Source: Rhodospirillaceae bacterium (GTDB taxonomy: Bacteria > Pseudomonadota > Alphaproteobacteria > UBA8366). Taken from it: a stretch of DNA of 64,000 nt. The position numbers and the translations under genes are program-made. Under the pieces are notes generated by a model. It was not told the origin of the DNA, did no database searches, and worked only from the letters and a program-made list of their open reading frames with translations. Shown piece by piece: positions 55,763 to 64,000 of the stretch. The stretch is from positions 75,104 to 139,103 of the forward strand of contig PBKG01000002.1 of NCBI GenBank assembly GCA_002722095.1, written 5' to 3'. The first letter of the stretch is position 1. Each line of letters opens with the position of its first letter.

Positions 55763-56537
55763 TGGAGGAGTGGTGGGAGTGATCCGTATGGTCGGGTTTT
55801 ATTTCGCCAGATAGGCCATGTTGATGGTCATGATGATGGCTGTAGACCGCTAACCCTTCGGCTACCTTCGGTCCGAAGAGGGCTTGATATTCGGGATGGC
55901 GGCTGACAGCCTCCGGTTGGCCTTCGCAGCAGACATGCTGGTTGAGACAGAGCACATGGTCAGTTTTTGACATGACCAAATGTAGGTCGTGCGAGATTAT
56001 CAAAATACCGCACCCCCGTCGGTCGCGAATTTCGGTAATCAGTGCGTAAAGTTCCGCCTGTCCCGTAAAATCGACGTTTTGGGTCGGCTCGTCGAGTACG
56101 AGCAGATCCGGCGACCGCAACAGCGCTCGCGCGAGATGTATACGTTGTAATTCGCCACCGGAAAGTTCATCCAATGATGCGTCTGCTAATTGGTTCGCGC
56201 CCACCTCGGTTAAGATTTCTTCCATTACATGATCGTCCGCTGGGACCGCCATTTTCAGAAAACGATTCACTGTCATGGGAACAGATGGGTCAGCGGCAAG
56301 TTTCTGCGGTACGTAGCCGACGCGTAGGTTCGGTTTACGTTGAATCTCGCCGCTATCGGGCTGCAACAATCCGAGTAGAATTCGAGCTAGGGTCGATTTA
56401 CCGGCGCCGTTGGGGCCGATCAGGGTGACAATCTCACCAGTGCGTATCGTTACCGAGACATTCTCGACGCCAGCTCGTTGGTTGAAATTGAGGCTGACGT
56501 CCTTGGCCTCTACAAGAATGTTGCTTTCGGTGTTCAT
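55755..56537 (-). CDS. znuC: Zinc ABC transporter ATP-binding protein with His-rich tail
   Basis: 260 residues from the ATG at 56537, which overlaps the zur stop as ATGA. Walker A GPNGAGKST, signature LSGGELQR and Walker B LLVLDEPTQNVD are intact. The last ~35 residues form a histidine- and aspartate-rich tail (YSHHHDHQHGLSGEIK, DHTDHSHHSSND), a probable cytoplasmic zinc-binding segment seen in several ZnuC proteins. It forms the importer with ZnuB and ZnuA. Confidence 0.95.
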   Translation of the reverse strand: MNTESNILVEAKDVSLNFNQRAGVENVSVTIRTGEIVTLIGPNGAGKSTLARILLGLLQPDSGEIQRKPNLRVGYVPQKLAADPSVPMTVNRFLKMAVPADDHVMEEILTEVGANQLADASLDELSGGELQRIHLARALLRSPDLLVLDEPTQNVDFTGQAELYALITEIRDRRGCGILIISHDLHLVMSKTDHVLCLNQHVCCEGQPEAVSRHPEYQALFGPKVAEGLAVYSHHHDHQHGLSGEIKPDHTDHSHHSSND

Positions 56538-57022
56538 GCTTTTTCGTGGCAATCGTTACAAAGCCCCGCTACCTCCAGCAATTGGTGACGTACCTCGAAG
56601 CCACTTCGTTGAGCAGCAGAGGCGATGGCGGATTCGATTTCTCTATCTTCCATTTCTGCCGCGCGGCCGCAATCTCCGCAAATTAGAAAGTATGTGTTGT
56701 GTTGAGTGTCTGGGTGATCGCAACCGAAATAGGCATTGAGACTTGCCAGTCGGTGCACTAGGCCATTTTCGATAAGGAAATCGAGTGCGCGATAAACGGT
56801 CATTGGTGCTGCGCGGCCGTCGCCATCTTCGTTCATCCGGTCGAGTATGTCATAGGCGCCAATCGGTAGATGGCTGGACCATACTATCTCCAGAATTCGC
56901 CGTCGCTGGGGTGTCAATCGCACCCCTCGCGATTGGCATAGACTTTCTGCATTGGCGAGTGCTTCGGCGATGCAGGCGTCGTGGTCATGTTCCGGAGCGG
57001 GAAAAACGGCATCGTCGTTCAT
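56534..57022 (-). CDS. zur: Zinc uptake regulator Zur (Fur family)
   Basis: 162 residues. It has the winged helix (RLTPQRRRILEIVWSSHLPI, DILDRMNEDGDGRAAPMTVY) and structural-zinc cysteines in FLICGDCGRAAEM and VAGLCNDCHEKA. It is the first gene of zur-znuC-znuB and is divergent from znuA, so zinc-loaded Zur probably represses both units through the palindromes at 57076-57110. Confidence 0.95.
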   Translation of the reverse strand: MNDDAVFPAPEHDHDACIAEALANAESLCQSRGVRLTPQRRRILEIVWSSHLPIGAYDILDRMNEDGDGRAAPMTVYRALDFLIENGLVHRLASLNAYFGCDHPDTQHNTYFLICGDCGRAAEMEDREIESAIASAAQRSGFEVRHQLLEVAGLCNDCHEKA

Positions 57023-57075
57023 TGTTCCATTCCTTTAGGGGTAATCATTTACCGGACCCTTGCTTGACGGGCGGG

Positions 57076-57110
57076 ATGTTACATTATATCACATTGTTAT
57101 GTTATCACAT
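57076..57110. promoter_or_regulatory. Candidate Zur-binding sites between zur and znuA
   Basis: Two adjacent imperfect palindromes lie in the 119-base divergent gap: ATGTTACATTATATCACAT at 57076-57094 and TGTTATGTTATCACA at 57095-57109, both of the TGTnAn...nTnACA type expected for a Fur-family repressor. They sit 30-65 bases ahead of the znuA start. A similar, better palindrome precedes the outer-membrane gene at 58132. Confidence 0.6.
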
Positions 57111-57141
57111 CTATACGAAAGATTTTTCTCAGGGAGGCATC

Positions 57142-58086
57142 GTGCAACTGTTTAAAAAATGTGCCGTATCCGTATTTTTCGTTGTCTTTACAATGACTTC
57201 AGCTTCTGCGGCACCAAAAGTAGTCGCTACCATTTTGCCGATTCATTCTTTGGTCGCGTCGGTGATGGCGGGCGTTGGCGAACCAACATTGTTGGTTCCG
57301 CCTCAAGTATCGCCGCATCGTGTTGTGCTGCGCCCATCGCAGGTGAAAGCTCTGACTTCGGCCGATGTCGCCTTTTGGGTAGGCAAAGGCCTGGAACCGA
57401 AAATCGGAAAAATCTTGTCCAATAGTCGGGATCGATCTGTTCCGCTAATGCACGCACCTGGCGTCACGAAATTGAAAGGCCGGAGCGGAGGCATCTGGGA
57501 AGGCGAAGGAGAAGACGCGCACGGGGGTCATGGGCACGGTCATGGCCATGGTCACGATCATGGAGCGGAAACCGATCCGCATGTTTGGCTTGATCCGGCA
57601 AATGCCCGCGCAATGGCGAAGGTTATCGCCCGGAAACTAAGCAAGGCAGATCCGGCAAATCGCGAGCGCTATAAGGCCAATGGGGCCAAACTCGTGCAGC
57701 AGTTGACCGCGCTCGAAGCCCAAGTGTCGCAATCCTTGAAGCCGCTTAGGAAACGACCTTTCATCGTGTTCCACGACGCATATCAGTATTTTGAGCGGCG
57801 CTTTAAACTATCCGCTGCAGGGTCCCTGTTGGTCCATACGGGCCATGCCCCCAGTGCCAAACGAATGTTCAAGATTCGCAAGAAGATCCTCGGCTCAAAT
57901 GTGGTTTGCGTTTTCCGCGAGCCGCAATTCGACGGGAAATTGGCGGAATCCGTAGTTCGCGGTACGCCGGCTCGCGTCGCCACACTCGATCCATTGGGTT
58001 CGGGGCTTAAACCCGGAACCGCGGCTTATGGGAAACTGATTCGCAACCTCGCGTCTGCGATCAGCAATTGCCTTAAAGGGAAGTAA
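57142..58086 (+). CDS. znuA: Zinc ABC transporter periplasmic binding protein
   Basis: 314 residues from a GTG at 57142, chosen for the AGGGAGG site 7 bases upstream and the signal peptide it gives (FKKCAVSVFFVVFTMTSASA). The core has VVATILPIHSLVASVMAGVG, LVPPQVSPHRVVLRPSQVK, a charged His-rich loop (GGHGHGHGHGHDHGAETD at ~130-148) typical of ZnuA, and DPHVWLDPANARAMA. The later His/Asp ligands lie in IVFHDAYQYFERRF. It delivers zinc to ZnuB. Confidence 0.95.
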   Translation: MQLFKKCAVSVFFVVFTMTSASAAPKVVATILPIHSLVASVMAGVGEPTLLVPPQVSPHRVVLRPSQVKALTSADVAFWVGKGLEPKIGKILSNSRDRSVPLMHAPGVTKLKGRSGGIWEGEGEDAHGGHGHGHGHGHDHGAETDPHVWLDPANARAMAKVIARKLSKADPANRERYKANGAKLVQQLTALEAQVSQSLKPLRKRPFIVFHDAYQYFERRFKLSAAGSLLVHTGHAPSAKRMFKIRKKILGSNVVCVFREPQFDGKLAESVVRGTPARVATLDPLGSGLKPGTAAYGKLIRNLASAISNCLKGK

Positions 58087-58131
58087 AACGCTGGAACCGA
58101 CGGCAAATAAAACGAAATTCTGCACAAAAAT

Positions 58132-58149
58132 GTGACGTTATAACGTTAC
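58132..58149. promoter_or_regulatory. Candidate Zur box ahead of the His-rich outer-membrane gene
   Basis: GTGACGTTATAACGTTAC is a nearly perfect 18-base palindrome (one mismatched pair) centred on GTTATAAC, the core common in alphaproteobacterial Zur sites. It ends 16 bases before the ATG of the next gene, overlapping the likely promoter/leader, which fits zinc repression. Confidence 0.6.
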
Positions 58150-58165
58150 TAATTGGGAGAGACCG

Positions 58166-59650
58166 ATGAAACGTATTTTATTCGCACTAACCGCCATTTC
58201 GCTTATTGCGTTCTCGGCGGGCACAACAGTAGCTGCGCCTACCTTGGAGCAGCGAATGAAGCTACTCGAGCAGACACTGCAGGATCTGTTGTCGCGAGAC
58301 GCAGCGAAAGATCGAGAAATTCAAAGACTACGCCGTGCGTTGAAGGCAAATGGTGGCGGCCACAGGGTGACCACCACTAAAGGCAGCGGTGGTCATGGGC
58401 ATGGTCACAAGGGTCATGGCGGTCATAAAGGTCATGACGATCACAAAGACCATGCCGGCCATACAGATGAGAAAGAGGATAAAGCGGTCTACTCGACGAC
58501 AATTCAAGGGCGTAGAGCGGCGCTTGATTGGATCGGTGTCGCTTTCAACGCGGCCGCTGGATACAGTTCCGAACCCAGTGCCGTGTCGCAAAACCTTCAG
58601 GCTGGCGGGCATGACCCCAAGGCAACCGGTTTTCGTTTGCAGAGCGCCGATTTTTCGATGATCGGTAGTGTGGAACGCGCTTTTGATGCCGAATTGCATA
58701 TCGCGTTCGTAATCAACCAACTGACCGGTGGGACGGGTGTCGAACTCGAAGAAGCCTTCATGCGCACCAACAGTCTTCCCTATGGTTTCGATATCGAAGC
58801 AGGACAGATGTTTACGGAGTTCGGCGTTCTGAATCCACAACATCTCCATGATTGGGCCTGGATCGATCAGCCGGTGGTGAATTCTCGTATGTTCGGCGGT
58901 GACGGCGCCCGTCAGACCGGTGTTCGCATCGGTTGGAAAACGCCGATGGTGGGGCCATGGTATGCACACCTTCATGTGGGCGCGCAAAACCCAACCGGCG
59001 AAACGATGAAAAGCTTTCTCGGCAGCGACGAAGCTCTCAGCGAGCGGGCTCGCCGCAAAGGGAACGTCAACGGTATCGACGATCTCGTCTATTTGACCCG
59101 TTTCGACAACCGGTTGGAACTCGGCAAAGCCAAAGTGCGCGCGGGTTTCTCGGGTCTGTTCGGGCCGAATGCCACGGGCCCCTCGGGCAATACGCAAATT
59201 TACGGCGCCGATCTCACCGTAAATTACCCGATCGCGAAAATGTGGGACCTGCGGTGGACGAATGAGTTCATGTATCGCCGATATCGGGCGCAGCGCGACG
59301 TGGCGGGTGGAACCGGCACCGATACCTTGATCGATCATGGCTTGTATTCGCAGATCGCGCTGGAATACGGGAACAAATATTGGCTCGGATTTCGTTATGA
59401 AAGGGCTACTGGTAGCGGAGACGAACCCGCCCGTGACGGCAGTGCCGATCTCGATCAGCGGCAGCGGTTTTCACCGATTTTGGGCTGGCGGTTTGCGCCC
59501 CGTGCGCATCTGCGGTTTCAATACAACTATGATAAAGCGGATCATCTGAATGCCATCGACACTAAGGAAGATACAACCGCTCACGCCTTTTGGGTCGGGT
59601 TAGGTTGGACGTTCGGTGCCGGTGAACAACATCACGATCACGGGCATTGA
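58166..59650 (+). CDS. His-rich outer-membrane barrel protein of the zinc regulon
   Basis: 494 residues, signal peptide RILFALTAISLIAFSAGTTV ending near AAP. Residues ~25-65 are a coiled coil (EQRMKLLEQTLQDLLSRDAA), as in trimeric porins. Residues ~72-105 hold a long His/Gly/Asp/Lys run. From ~110 to the end alternating strands resemble a porin barrel ending WVGLGWTFG, with a further His-rich tail HHDHGH. It is placed after znuA and a Zur-like palindrome. It could be a zinc-selective porin or a zinc-scavenging surface protein. I do not know a characterised homologue. Confidence 0.7.
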   Translation: MKRILFALTAISLIAFSAGTTVAAPTLEQRMKLLEQTLQDLLSRDAAKDREIQRLRRALKANGGGHRVTTTKGSGGHGHGHKGHGGHKGHDDHKDHAGHTDEKEDKAVYSTTIQGRRAALDWIGVAFNAAAGYSSEPSAVSQNLQAGGHDPKATGFRLQSADFSMIGSVERAFDAELHIAFVINQLTGGTGVELEEAFMRTNSLPYGFDIEAGQMFTEFGVLNPQHLHDWAWIDQPVVNSRMFGGDGARQTGVRIGWKTPMVGPWYAHLHVGAQNPTGETMKSFLGSDEALSERARRKGNVNGIDDLVYLTRFDNRLELGKAKVRAGFSGLFGPNATGPSGNTQIYGADLTVNYPIAKMWDLRWTNEFMYRRYRAQRDVAGGTGTDTLIDHGLYSQIALEYGNKYWLGFRYERATGSGDEPARDGSADLDQRQRFSPILGWRFAPRAHLRFQYNYDKADHLNAIDTKEDTTAHAFWVGLGWTFGAGEQHHDHGH

Positions 59651-59688
59651 GCCGGTCCACGTCTTTCTAAAATTTTGAAGATTTTCGG

Positions 59689-59716
59689 GGTCGAAGTCTG
59701 GAATAGGGCTTCGACC
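59689..59716. terminator. Hairpin between two convergent genes
   Basis: GGTCGAAG and CTTCGACC pair across a 12-base loop in the 89-base gap between the outer-membrane gene and the RTX gene. There is no T run on either strand, so it is only a possible bidirectional termination or stability element. Confidence 0.3.
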
Positions 59717-59739
59717 TCTGGATTCTAGGCCTCAGGGTC

Positions 59740-61632
59740 CTAGGCGAAGCCGACCTGTTGGTCCACCGCGACCTGGGCGCCGTTGGTGTTCTGATATACC
59801 GAGTAGCTTTCGCCGTCGATTGTGGTGGAACCGGTGTTGGTCCAGCCACCGCCCGCATCCACACTGTCATCCGCGCCACCATCGATTACCAGCATATCGG
59901 TTTCGCCCGTCAGGCCGTTCGTGCCATGGGTAATCGAGAGGAGCAGATCGGCGTTCAAGGTGAGCGTGCCGCCGGTGAGGCCCGAAATATCGATCATTTC
60001 GATATCCTGGATCTGATCGCCGCGGAGGCCAGTCAGATTGAAGCTCTGATTTGAGCCGGTGAGGGCCAGCGTATCGATACCCGCACCGCCATCGATGCGT
60101 GAGAAGTCGAGATTATCCATCACGAAAAGGTCGTTGCCTTCATCGCCGAACATTACGTCGTTGCCGCCATTGCCGGTTAGCGTATCGTCTCCGGCGCCAC
60201 CGGTCATGGCATCGTCGCCGGAGGTTCCGTTGAGGACGTCGTCATTGCTCGTGCCCTGATGCGTCACCGCTTTACCGATAGCGGTAATCTGCGTCGAGGT
60301 CTGTTGCAGATCGATCAAGACGCCATGGCCCACATTGAGGCCGGTGATGTAATCGAAGCTGCTGGAAATCGATCCGGCTTCGAACAGGGTGAAGCTGTCA
60401 CCGGCCGAGACAGTAAAGCCGCCATATTCGACCACATCCAACGTACCGCCCAGCTGCAAGGAATCGGTGACGTTGAGTTTGTCATGCTCGGTGCCCGCTT
60501 CGGTACCGCCGATTTCCATCAATGTCAGGCCTTCTTCGCCGAGGACGACATCGCCCATGATGGTCAATTCGCCCGGCGAATTACCGGCGGTGATCGTGCC
60601 GTTGTTGACCAGCGTTACGTCGCCGTCGCTGGTATCGAGCGTGCCGGTGCCGCCGATCGAGCCGCCGACTGCATTTGTGAAGGTCGCGGCACTGGCGCTT
60701 TCCACGACAAGCGTCTTGCTGGCCGCGATCGTCATATTTCCGCTATTGGTGAATTCGCCGCCATTGAGATCGAAAGTGGCGTTTTCGTTCACCGAAATGG
60801 ACCCGGCATTGTTGCTGGTGGTGCCGTTGAAGTCGAAAGTCACGTCGTCGTTGATAGAAACCGAACTGGTCGCATCGGTTAGCAGAACGCCATCGAAGGT
60901 GGAGCTGCCGGCGCCTGCGCTGAAGTCGACCGACCCGCCATTTTCGACGCTCAGAATTCCGCTGCCGTCGAACACGCCGCCGGCAAGTACCTTCAGGTTG
61001 GATGCATCGACGGTAAAGGTGGTGGACGTGTCTGCGGACAAGGTGCCTGTCGTGCCGAGCGTGAACTCGAGACCACCGGCGATCTTGTCGTTCGAAACCG
61101 TGATCGAGTTGTTGGCGGTGACATTACCGGTGCCGGTCAGTGTCGAGGACGTGCCCAAATTAAGCGCGAAGGCGGACAAGGTCCCCGACGAAGTGCCCAT
61201 ATTCAGATTGCCGTTGATGGTAAGGTTGCTGGCGTTGGCAACGGAAGCGGCACCGCCGGCATTACCCGAGATATTGCCTGTAATCACGTCGTTCGACAGG
61301 TCGATCGAACCGTTATTGGATATGTTCATCGTGCCGGCGCCGCTGATCGTGCGGGTCGCAAAGCCCGTATCGTCGAATTCGATCGTCGGGGACTGCAAGC
61401 CAAGGAAGAAACTGGCGCCGGCTTCGAATTCCAGGTCCACATCGCCGATTGCCCATGTGCCTGAGCCTTGGAATGCGTCGATACCACCGATGATCACTTT
61501 GCCGGTGCCGGTGCCGGTGCTGTCGATGTCCAAGTGCGTGCTGGCGGCGGTCTTTGGGAGGTGACCAAGGGCGGCTACGGAAAATTTTTCGGCGGCTATA
61601 TCTCGGAAGCTTGGGAACCCATCCTCTGGCAA
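59740..61632 (-). pseudogene. RTX-repeat surface/secreted protein, 5' end missing
   Basis: The frame runs from the stop at 59740 back past 61560. Visible: ~450 residues of repetitive Ser/Thr/Gly/Asn-rich beta-helix-like sequence (FTNSGNMTIAASKTLVVESA), then about four calcium-binding RTX nonapeptides (GGAGDDTLTGNGGNDVMFGD) and a C-terminal secretion-type region. The right end continues into sequence homologous on the other strand to a sodium symporter (from ~61555), so the apparent start at 61632 lies in foreign sequence and the real N-terminus is lost. It is the only RTX protein in the window, and a type I exporter with matching specificity may be the one at 40-44 kb. Confidence 0.75.
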
Positions 61633-62526
61633 GGTGTAATGATGGGGGCGACCATCTATATCGTCGCTGGAGGGGTGCAGAAGGGTCTCGAACGTTGGAA
61701 TAGAGTGCTTATTCCGGCCTTGGCATTGCTGGTGATCGTATTGGCCGGCTACAGCATGAGCCTGGACGGTGCCGCGAAGGGCTTGGCGTTTCTATTTTCG
61801 CCGGACTGGAGCAAGCTATTCGAGCCCGAGGTCTATCTGACCGCATTGGGGCAGGCGTTTTTCTCGCTTTCCATCGGCATGGCGGTCTTCATCACCTACG
61901 GCAGCTATCTTTCGGCGGAAACCAGATTGCCCGTGAGCGCCGGTGCGACCGCCACGGGCGATACCATATTTGCCATCATTGCCGGCATGGCGATTTTCCC
62001 CGCGGTATTCGCCTTCGGACTCAGTCCGGCGGCTGGCGCGGGTTTGAGCTTCATCGTACTACCCGGTCTATTCCAGATTATGCCGGGTGGAGAATTGGTC
62101 GGCGTGCTGTTCTTCCTGCTGTTGGTGTTCGCTGCGCTAACGTCGATGGCGTCGTTGCTGGAAGTACCGGTGGCCTTTTTCATGCGCGTATTGAAAGAGG
62201 CACGCGCCAAGACGGCGATCATCGTCGGCCTGGTGATATTCGTGATTGGCATCCCCTCGTCGCTCGGGTTTGGCGTGCTCGGGCACGTGAAATGGGGTGA
62301 CAAGACGATCCTCGACATACTCGATTTCCTGATGCTCAATCTGGCGCTGCCCATCGGTGGCATGATTACAGCACTCTTTGTCGGCTGGGCCTGGCGAAGG
62401 GATACAGTGCTCGGCGAAACCGGGTTTGCCGAGGATTGGCTCGGTCTCGCGTGGTTGTGGCTGTTGCGGGTGGTGGCACCGGTAATGGTGCTTTTCGTAT
62501 TCCTGCGCAAAGTTGGATTGATCTGA
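61555..62526 (+). pseudogene. Sodium:neurotransmitter symporter (SNF/NSS) family gene, 5' end missing
   Basis: Residues from about 61565 read FFGGYISEAWEPILWQGVMM, GGVQKGLERWNRVLIPALAL, LTALGQAFFSLSIGMAVFIT and YGSYLSAETRLPVSAGATA, the middle and C-terminal two-thirds of an SNF transporter. The usual ~140-150 N-terminal residues, including the helix-1 GxxxGLGNxWRFP sodium/substrate site, are missing; upstream lies the opposite-strand RTX gene. About 320 residues with roughly eight to nine helices remain. The result cannot be a working transporter as it stands. Confidence 0.8.
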
Positions 62527-62585
62527 GGCGACGCTCCCGCCATATCCGGTTATACTGGCCCGCAACCGGATGAAAGGGAGATATC

Positions 62586-63062
62586 ATGGCCGAAGCCATT
62601 TTTGCCGCAGGCTGTTTTTGGGGTATCGAACATACGTTTCGTAACACCGAAGGCGTAACCGACACGGCGGTCGGATATATCGGCGGCACGACCGAGAATC
62701 CGACCTACGAAGAGGTTTGCACTGGGCGTACCGGACACGCGGAGGCGGTTCGCGTGGAGTTCGATCCGGCCAAGGTAACCTATGAGGTGCTGTTGGCGGT
62801 GTTTTGGCAATCTCACGATCCGACGCAGGTTAACCGGCAAGGCCCGGACGTCGGCACCCAATACCGCACGGGCATTTTCTATCTCGATGAAGCGCAAAAG
62901 ACGGCGGCGGAAAAATCCAAAGCCGCGTTAAACGACTCCGGTCAAATCAGGAGCGAGATTGCAACTGAGATTACCGCGGCCACCACCTTTTATATGGCCG
63001 AGGATTATCATCAACAATATTTCGAGAAACGCCGAGGAATCGGCGGTTTTTTCGGGCATTGA
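62586..63062 (+). CDS. msrA: Peptide methionine sulfoxide reductase MsrA
   Basis: 158 residues. The catalytic GCFWG motif is at residues 9-13 ([17 protein letters not shown]) with Cys, not Sec. Further family motifs are [52 protein letters not shown] and AEDYHQQYF. It reduces (S)-methionine sulfoxide in proteins. AGGGAG precedes the ATG. It follows the truncated symporter by 60 bases and the dienelactone-hydrolase gene follows by 31. Confidence 0.96.
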   Translation: MAEAIFAAGCFWGIEHTFRNTEGVTDTAVGYIGGTTENPTYEEVCTGRTGHAEAVRVEFDPAKVTYEVLLAVFWQSHDPTQVNRQGPDVGTQYRTGIFYLDEAQKTAAEKSKAALNDSGQIRSEIATEITAATTFYMAEDYHQQYFEKRRGIGGFFGH

Positions 63063-63092
63063 GACCCAGATGGGGAGCCGAATAGGGAGGAT

Positions 63093-63800
63093 ATGATGGC
63101 AACATATGTGGACACCGAGGTTGGCGGCAACGCATCTCAAATAGTAACTGCAATGCCGGAGGGCGACGGGCCGTTCCCGGCGGTGTTGATCACCATTCAT
63201 GGTGGGGGGCTCGACGCTTTCGAAGAAGAGCTCGTAGACAAACTCGCGGCCGAGGGGTACATCGCTGCGGCCCCGGATATTTTTCATCGTCAGGAGCCGT
63301 GCGACGATTCCACGGTGCGCCGCTCGCGATTGCGCGACGCGCAAATCCTCGACGATATCGCGGCCGGCAAACGTTGGATCGCGGAAACCGGCAAAGCGGA
63401 TATGAGCCGGCTCGGTGTGCTGGGACACTGCATGGGTGGGCGCGCATGCTATCTCGCCGCAAGCACCGATGCGGATTACAAATCGGTGGTGTCCTATTAC
63501 GGCGGCAACATGTTTTTGGCCTGGACCGATGACGGGGAGGGCGAGACTCCGTTTGACCGGCTCGACAACCTTAAGGCACCCGTCCTCGCCTTCTATGGCA
63601 ACGAGGACGAAAATCCATCGCCAGATGATGCCGATAAAATATTGGCGCGGCTTGAGGAGCTGGGCGTGGACGTGACCGCGCACCGTTATGACGGCGCCGG
63701 CCACGCGTTCCAGAACTTCCTTGCACCGAGTTTTCGCGAAGAAGCAACCCAGGATTCATGGGCCAAGACGCTCGCATTTCTCGACAAGCATTTGAAGTAG
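63093..63800 (+). CDS. Dienelactone hydrolase-family protein (cytoplasmic)
   Basis: 235 residues; a second ATG one codon later is equally possible. Alpha/beta-hydrolase with Cys nucleophile in LGVLGHCMGGRACYLAASTD, Asp in AFYGNEDENPSPDDADKI and His in HRYDGAGHAFQNFLAP. There is no leader, unlike the relative at 47117. The natural substrate is unknown; family members open lactones in aromatic-acid degradation. Confidence 0.9.
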   Translation: MMATYVDTEVGGNASQIVTAMPEGDGPFPAVLITIHGGGLDAFEEELVDKLAAEGYIAAAPDIFHRQEPCDDSTVRRSRLRDAQILDDIAAGKRWIAETGKADMSRLGVLGHCMGGRACYLAASTDADYKSVVSYYGGNMFLAWTDDGEGETPFDRLDNLKAPVLAFYGNEDENPSPDDADKILARLEELGVDVTAHRYDGAGHAFQNFLAPSFREEATQDSWAKTLAFLDKHLK

Positions 63801-63883
63801 CATAGGTAAAATAGTAAGGACGGCTATTCTTGAGCGGCGGATTGGTTTAAAAGCCAAGACGGCGGAAATTGCGGAGTGGCGCA

Positions 63884-64000
63884 ATGCGGGTCGATTTGAT
63901 CGATACCACGAGCGATTATATTCCCTTGGCGTTGTATTACTTAAAGAGCTACGCCGAGACGGATACGCTTTTGCAAGAAAAAACAAATATAAATATTGTA
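63884..64000 (+). CDS. Start of a probable cobalamin-binding/radical-SAM protein (cut by window edge)
   Basis: 39 codons are open from the ATG at 63884 (GCGGAGTGG upstream) to the last base. The start MRVDLIDTTSDYIPLALYYL resembles the N-terminus of B12-binding-domain radical-SAM proteins, which often open with a short strand and LALxYL. The call is tentative because neither the B12 nor the CxxxCxxC motif is inside the window. Confidence 0.4.
   Translation, partial: MRVDLIDTTSDYIPLALYYLKSYAETDTLLQEKTNINIV

Noticed and set aside
56785..57141. Upstream extension of znuA through the zur gene
   Set aside because: The frame is antisense to zur; the GTG at 57142 has a strong ribosome-binding site and gives a proper signal peptide.
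60389..61564. 391-residue plus-strand open frame opposite the RTX gene
   Set aside because: Low-complexity Pro/Ser/Val sequence is the complement of the Thr/Gly/Asn-rich repeats; not a gene.
61565..61632. Apparent start of the RTX protein at 61632
   Set aside because: The first ~20 residues of that frame are antisense to symporter coding sequence, so it is not a real start.

Overview
This window looks like chromosomal DNA of a free-living, probably aquatic alphaproteobacterium of Rhodospirillales-like character. Support: the order serC-serA-purA, the rpoH / rluD / small-membrane-protein block, a Zur-type zinc regulon, and many CaiB, MmgE/PrpD, MmgE-like and amidohydrolase-type catabolic genes. 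Genes are dense, G+C is fairly high, and no intergenic gap exceeds about 300 bases. I saw no insertion sequence, integrase, prophage or CRISPR array. Taxonomy below class level is inference.

Layout. 1-3.5 kb: 5' part of thiC under a TPP riboswitch, a membrane protein with a cyclic-nucleotide-binding domain, and an SLC13-type permease. 3.7-7.8 kb: serC, serA and purA. 8.0-10.6 kb: a tail-anchored pseudokinase and a partner membrane protein, not characterised as far as I know. 10.6-14.2 kb: rpoH, rluD, small proteins and tRNA-Glu(CTC). 14.3-22.0 kb: two tandem amidases, a three-gene iron/polyamine-type ABC importer and a frameshifted asparaginase, plausibly an amide or nitrogen scavenging unit. 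22.1-32.6 kb: a catabolic region with CapA-like, CaiB, MaoC, BadH-like and BadI-like genes. Facing them are an amidohydrolase, an AhpD-fold protein and a UGSC-family selenoprotein read through an in-frame UGA. An enoyl-CoA hydratase, a DapB-like reductase and a frameshifted ornithine-cyclodeaminase-family gene follow. 32.6-35.7 kb: ThDP enzyme, cupin-like protein, carboxymuconolactone-decarboxylase-like protein.

35.8-43.8 kb: a TPR/glycosyltransferase protein and a type I secretion cassette (two tandem TolC-like proteins, LapB-type ABC exporter, HlyD-type adaptor). 43.9-54.8 kb: mixed metabolism (MFS, alcohol dehydrogenase, dienelactone hydrolase, MmgE/PrpD, TauD), a soluble histidine kinase and a SPINDLY-type glycosyltransferase. 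55.0-59.7 kb: zinc regulon (zur-znuC-znuB, divergent znuA, His-rich outer-membrane protein) with Zur-like palindromes. 59.7-62.5 kb: a 5'-truncated RTX gene abutting, head to head, a 5'-truncated sodium:neurotransmitter-symporter gene. 62.6-64 kb: msrA, a dienelactone hydrolase and the start of a probable cobalamin-binding protein.

The most notable item is the selenoprotein with its SECIS-like hairpin, which implies Sec machinery elsewhere in the genome. Next are the pseudokinase pair, the zinc outer-membrane protein and the RTX/symporter junction. Two single-base frameshifts and that junction could be real gene decay or assembly error; the sequence alone cannot decide.
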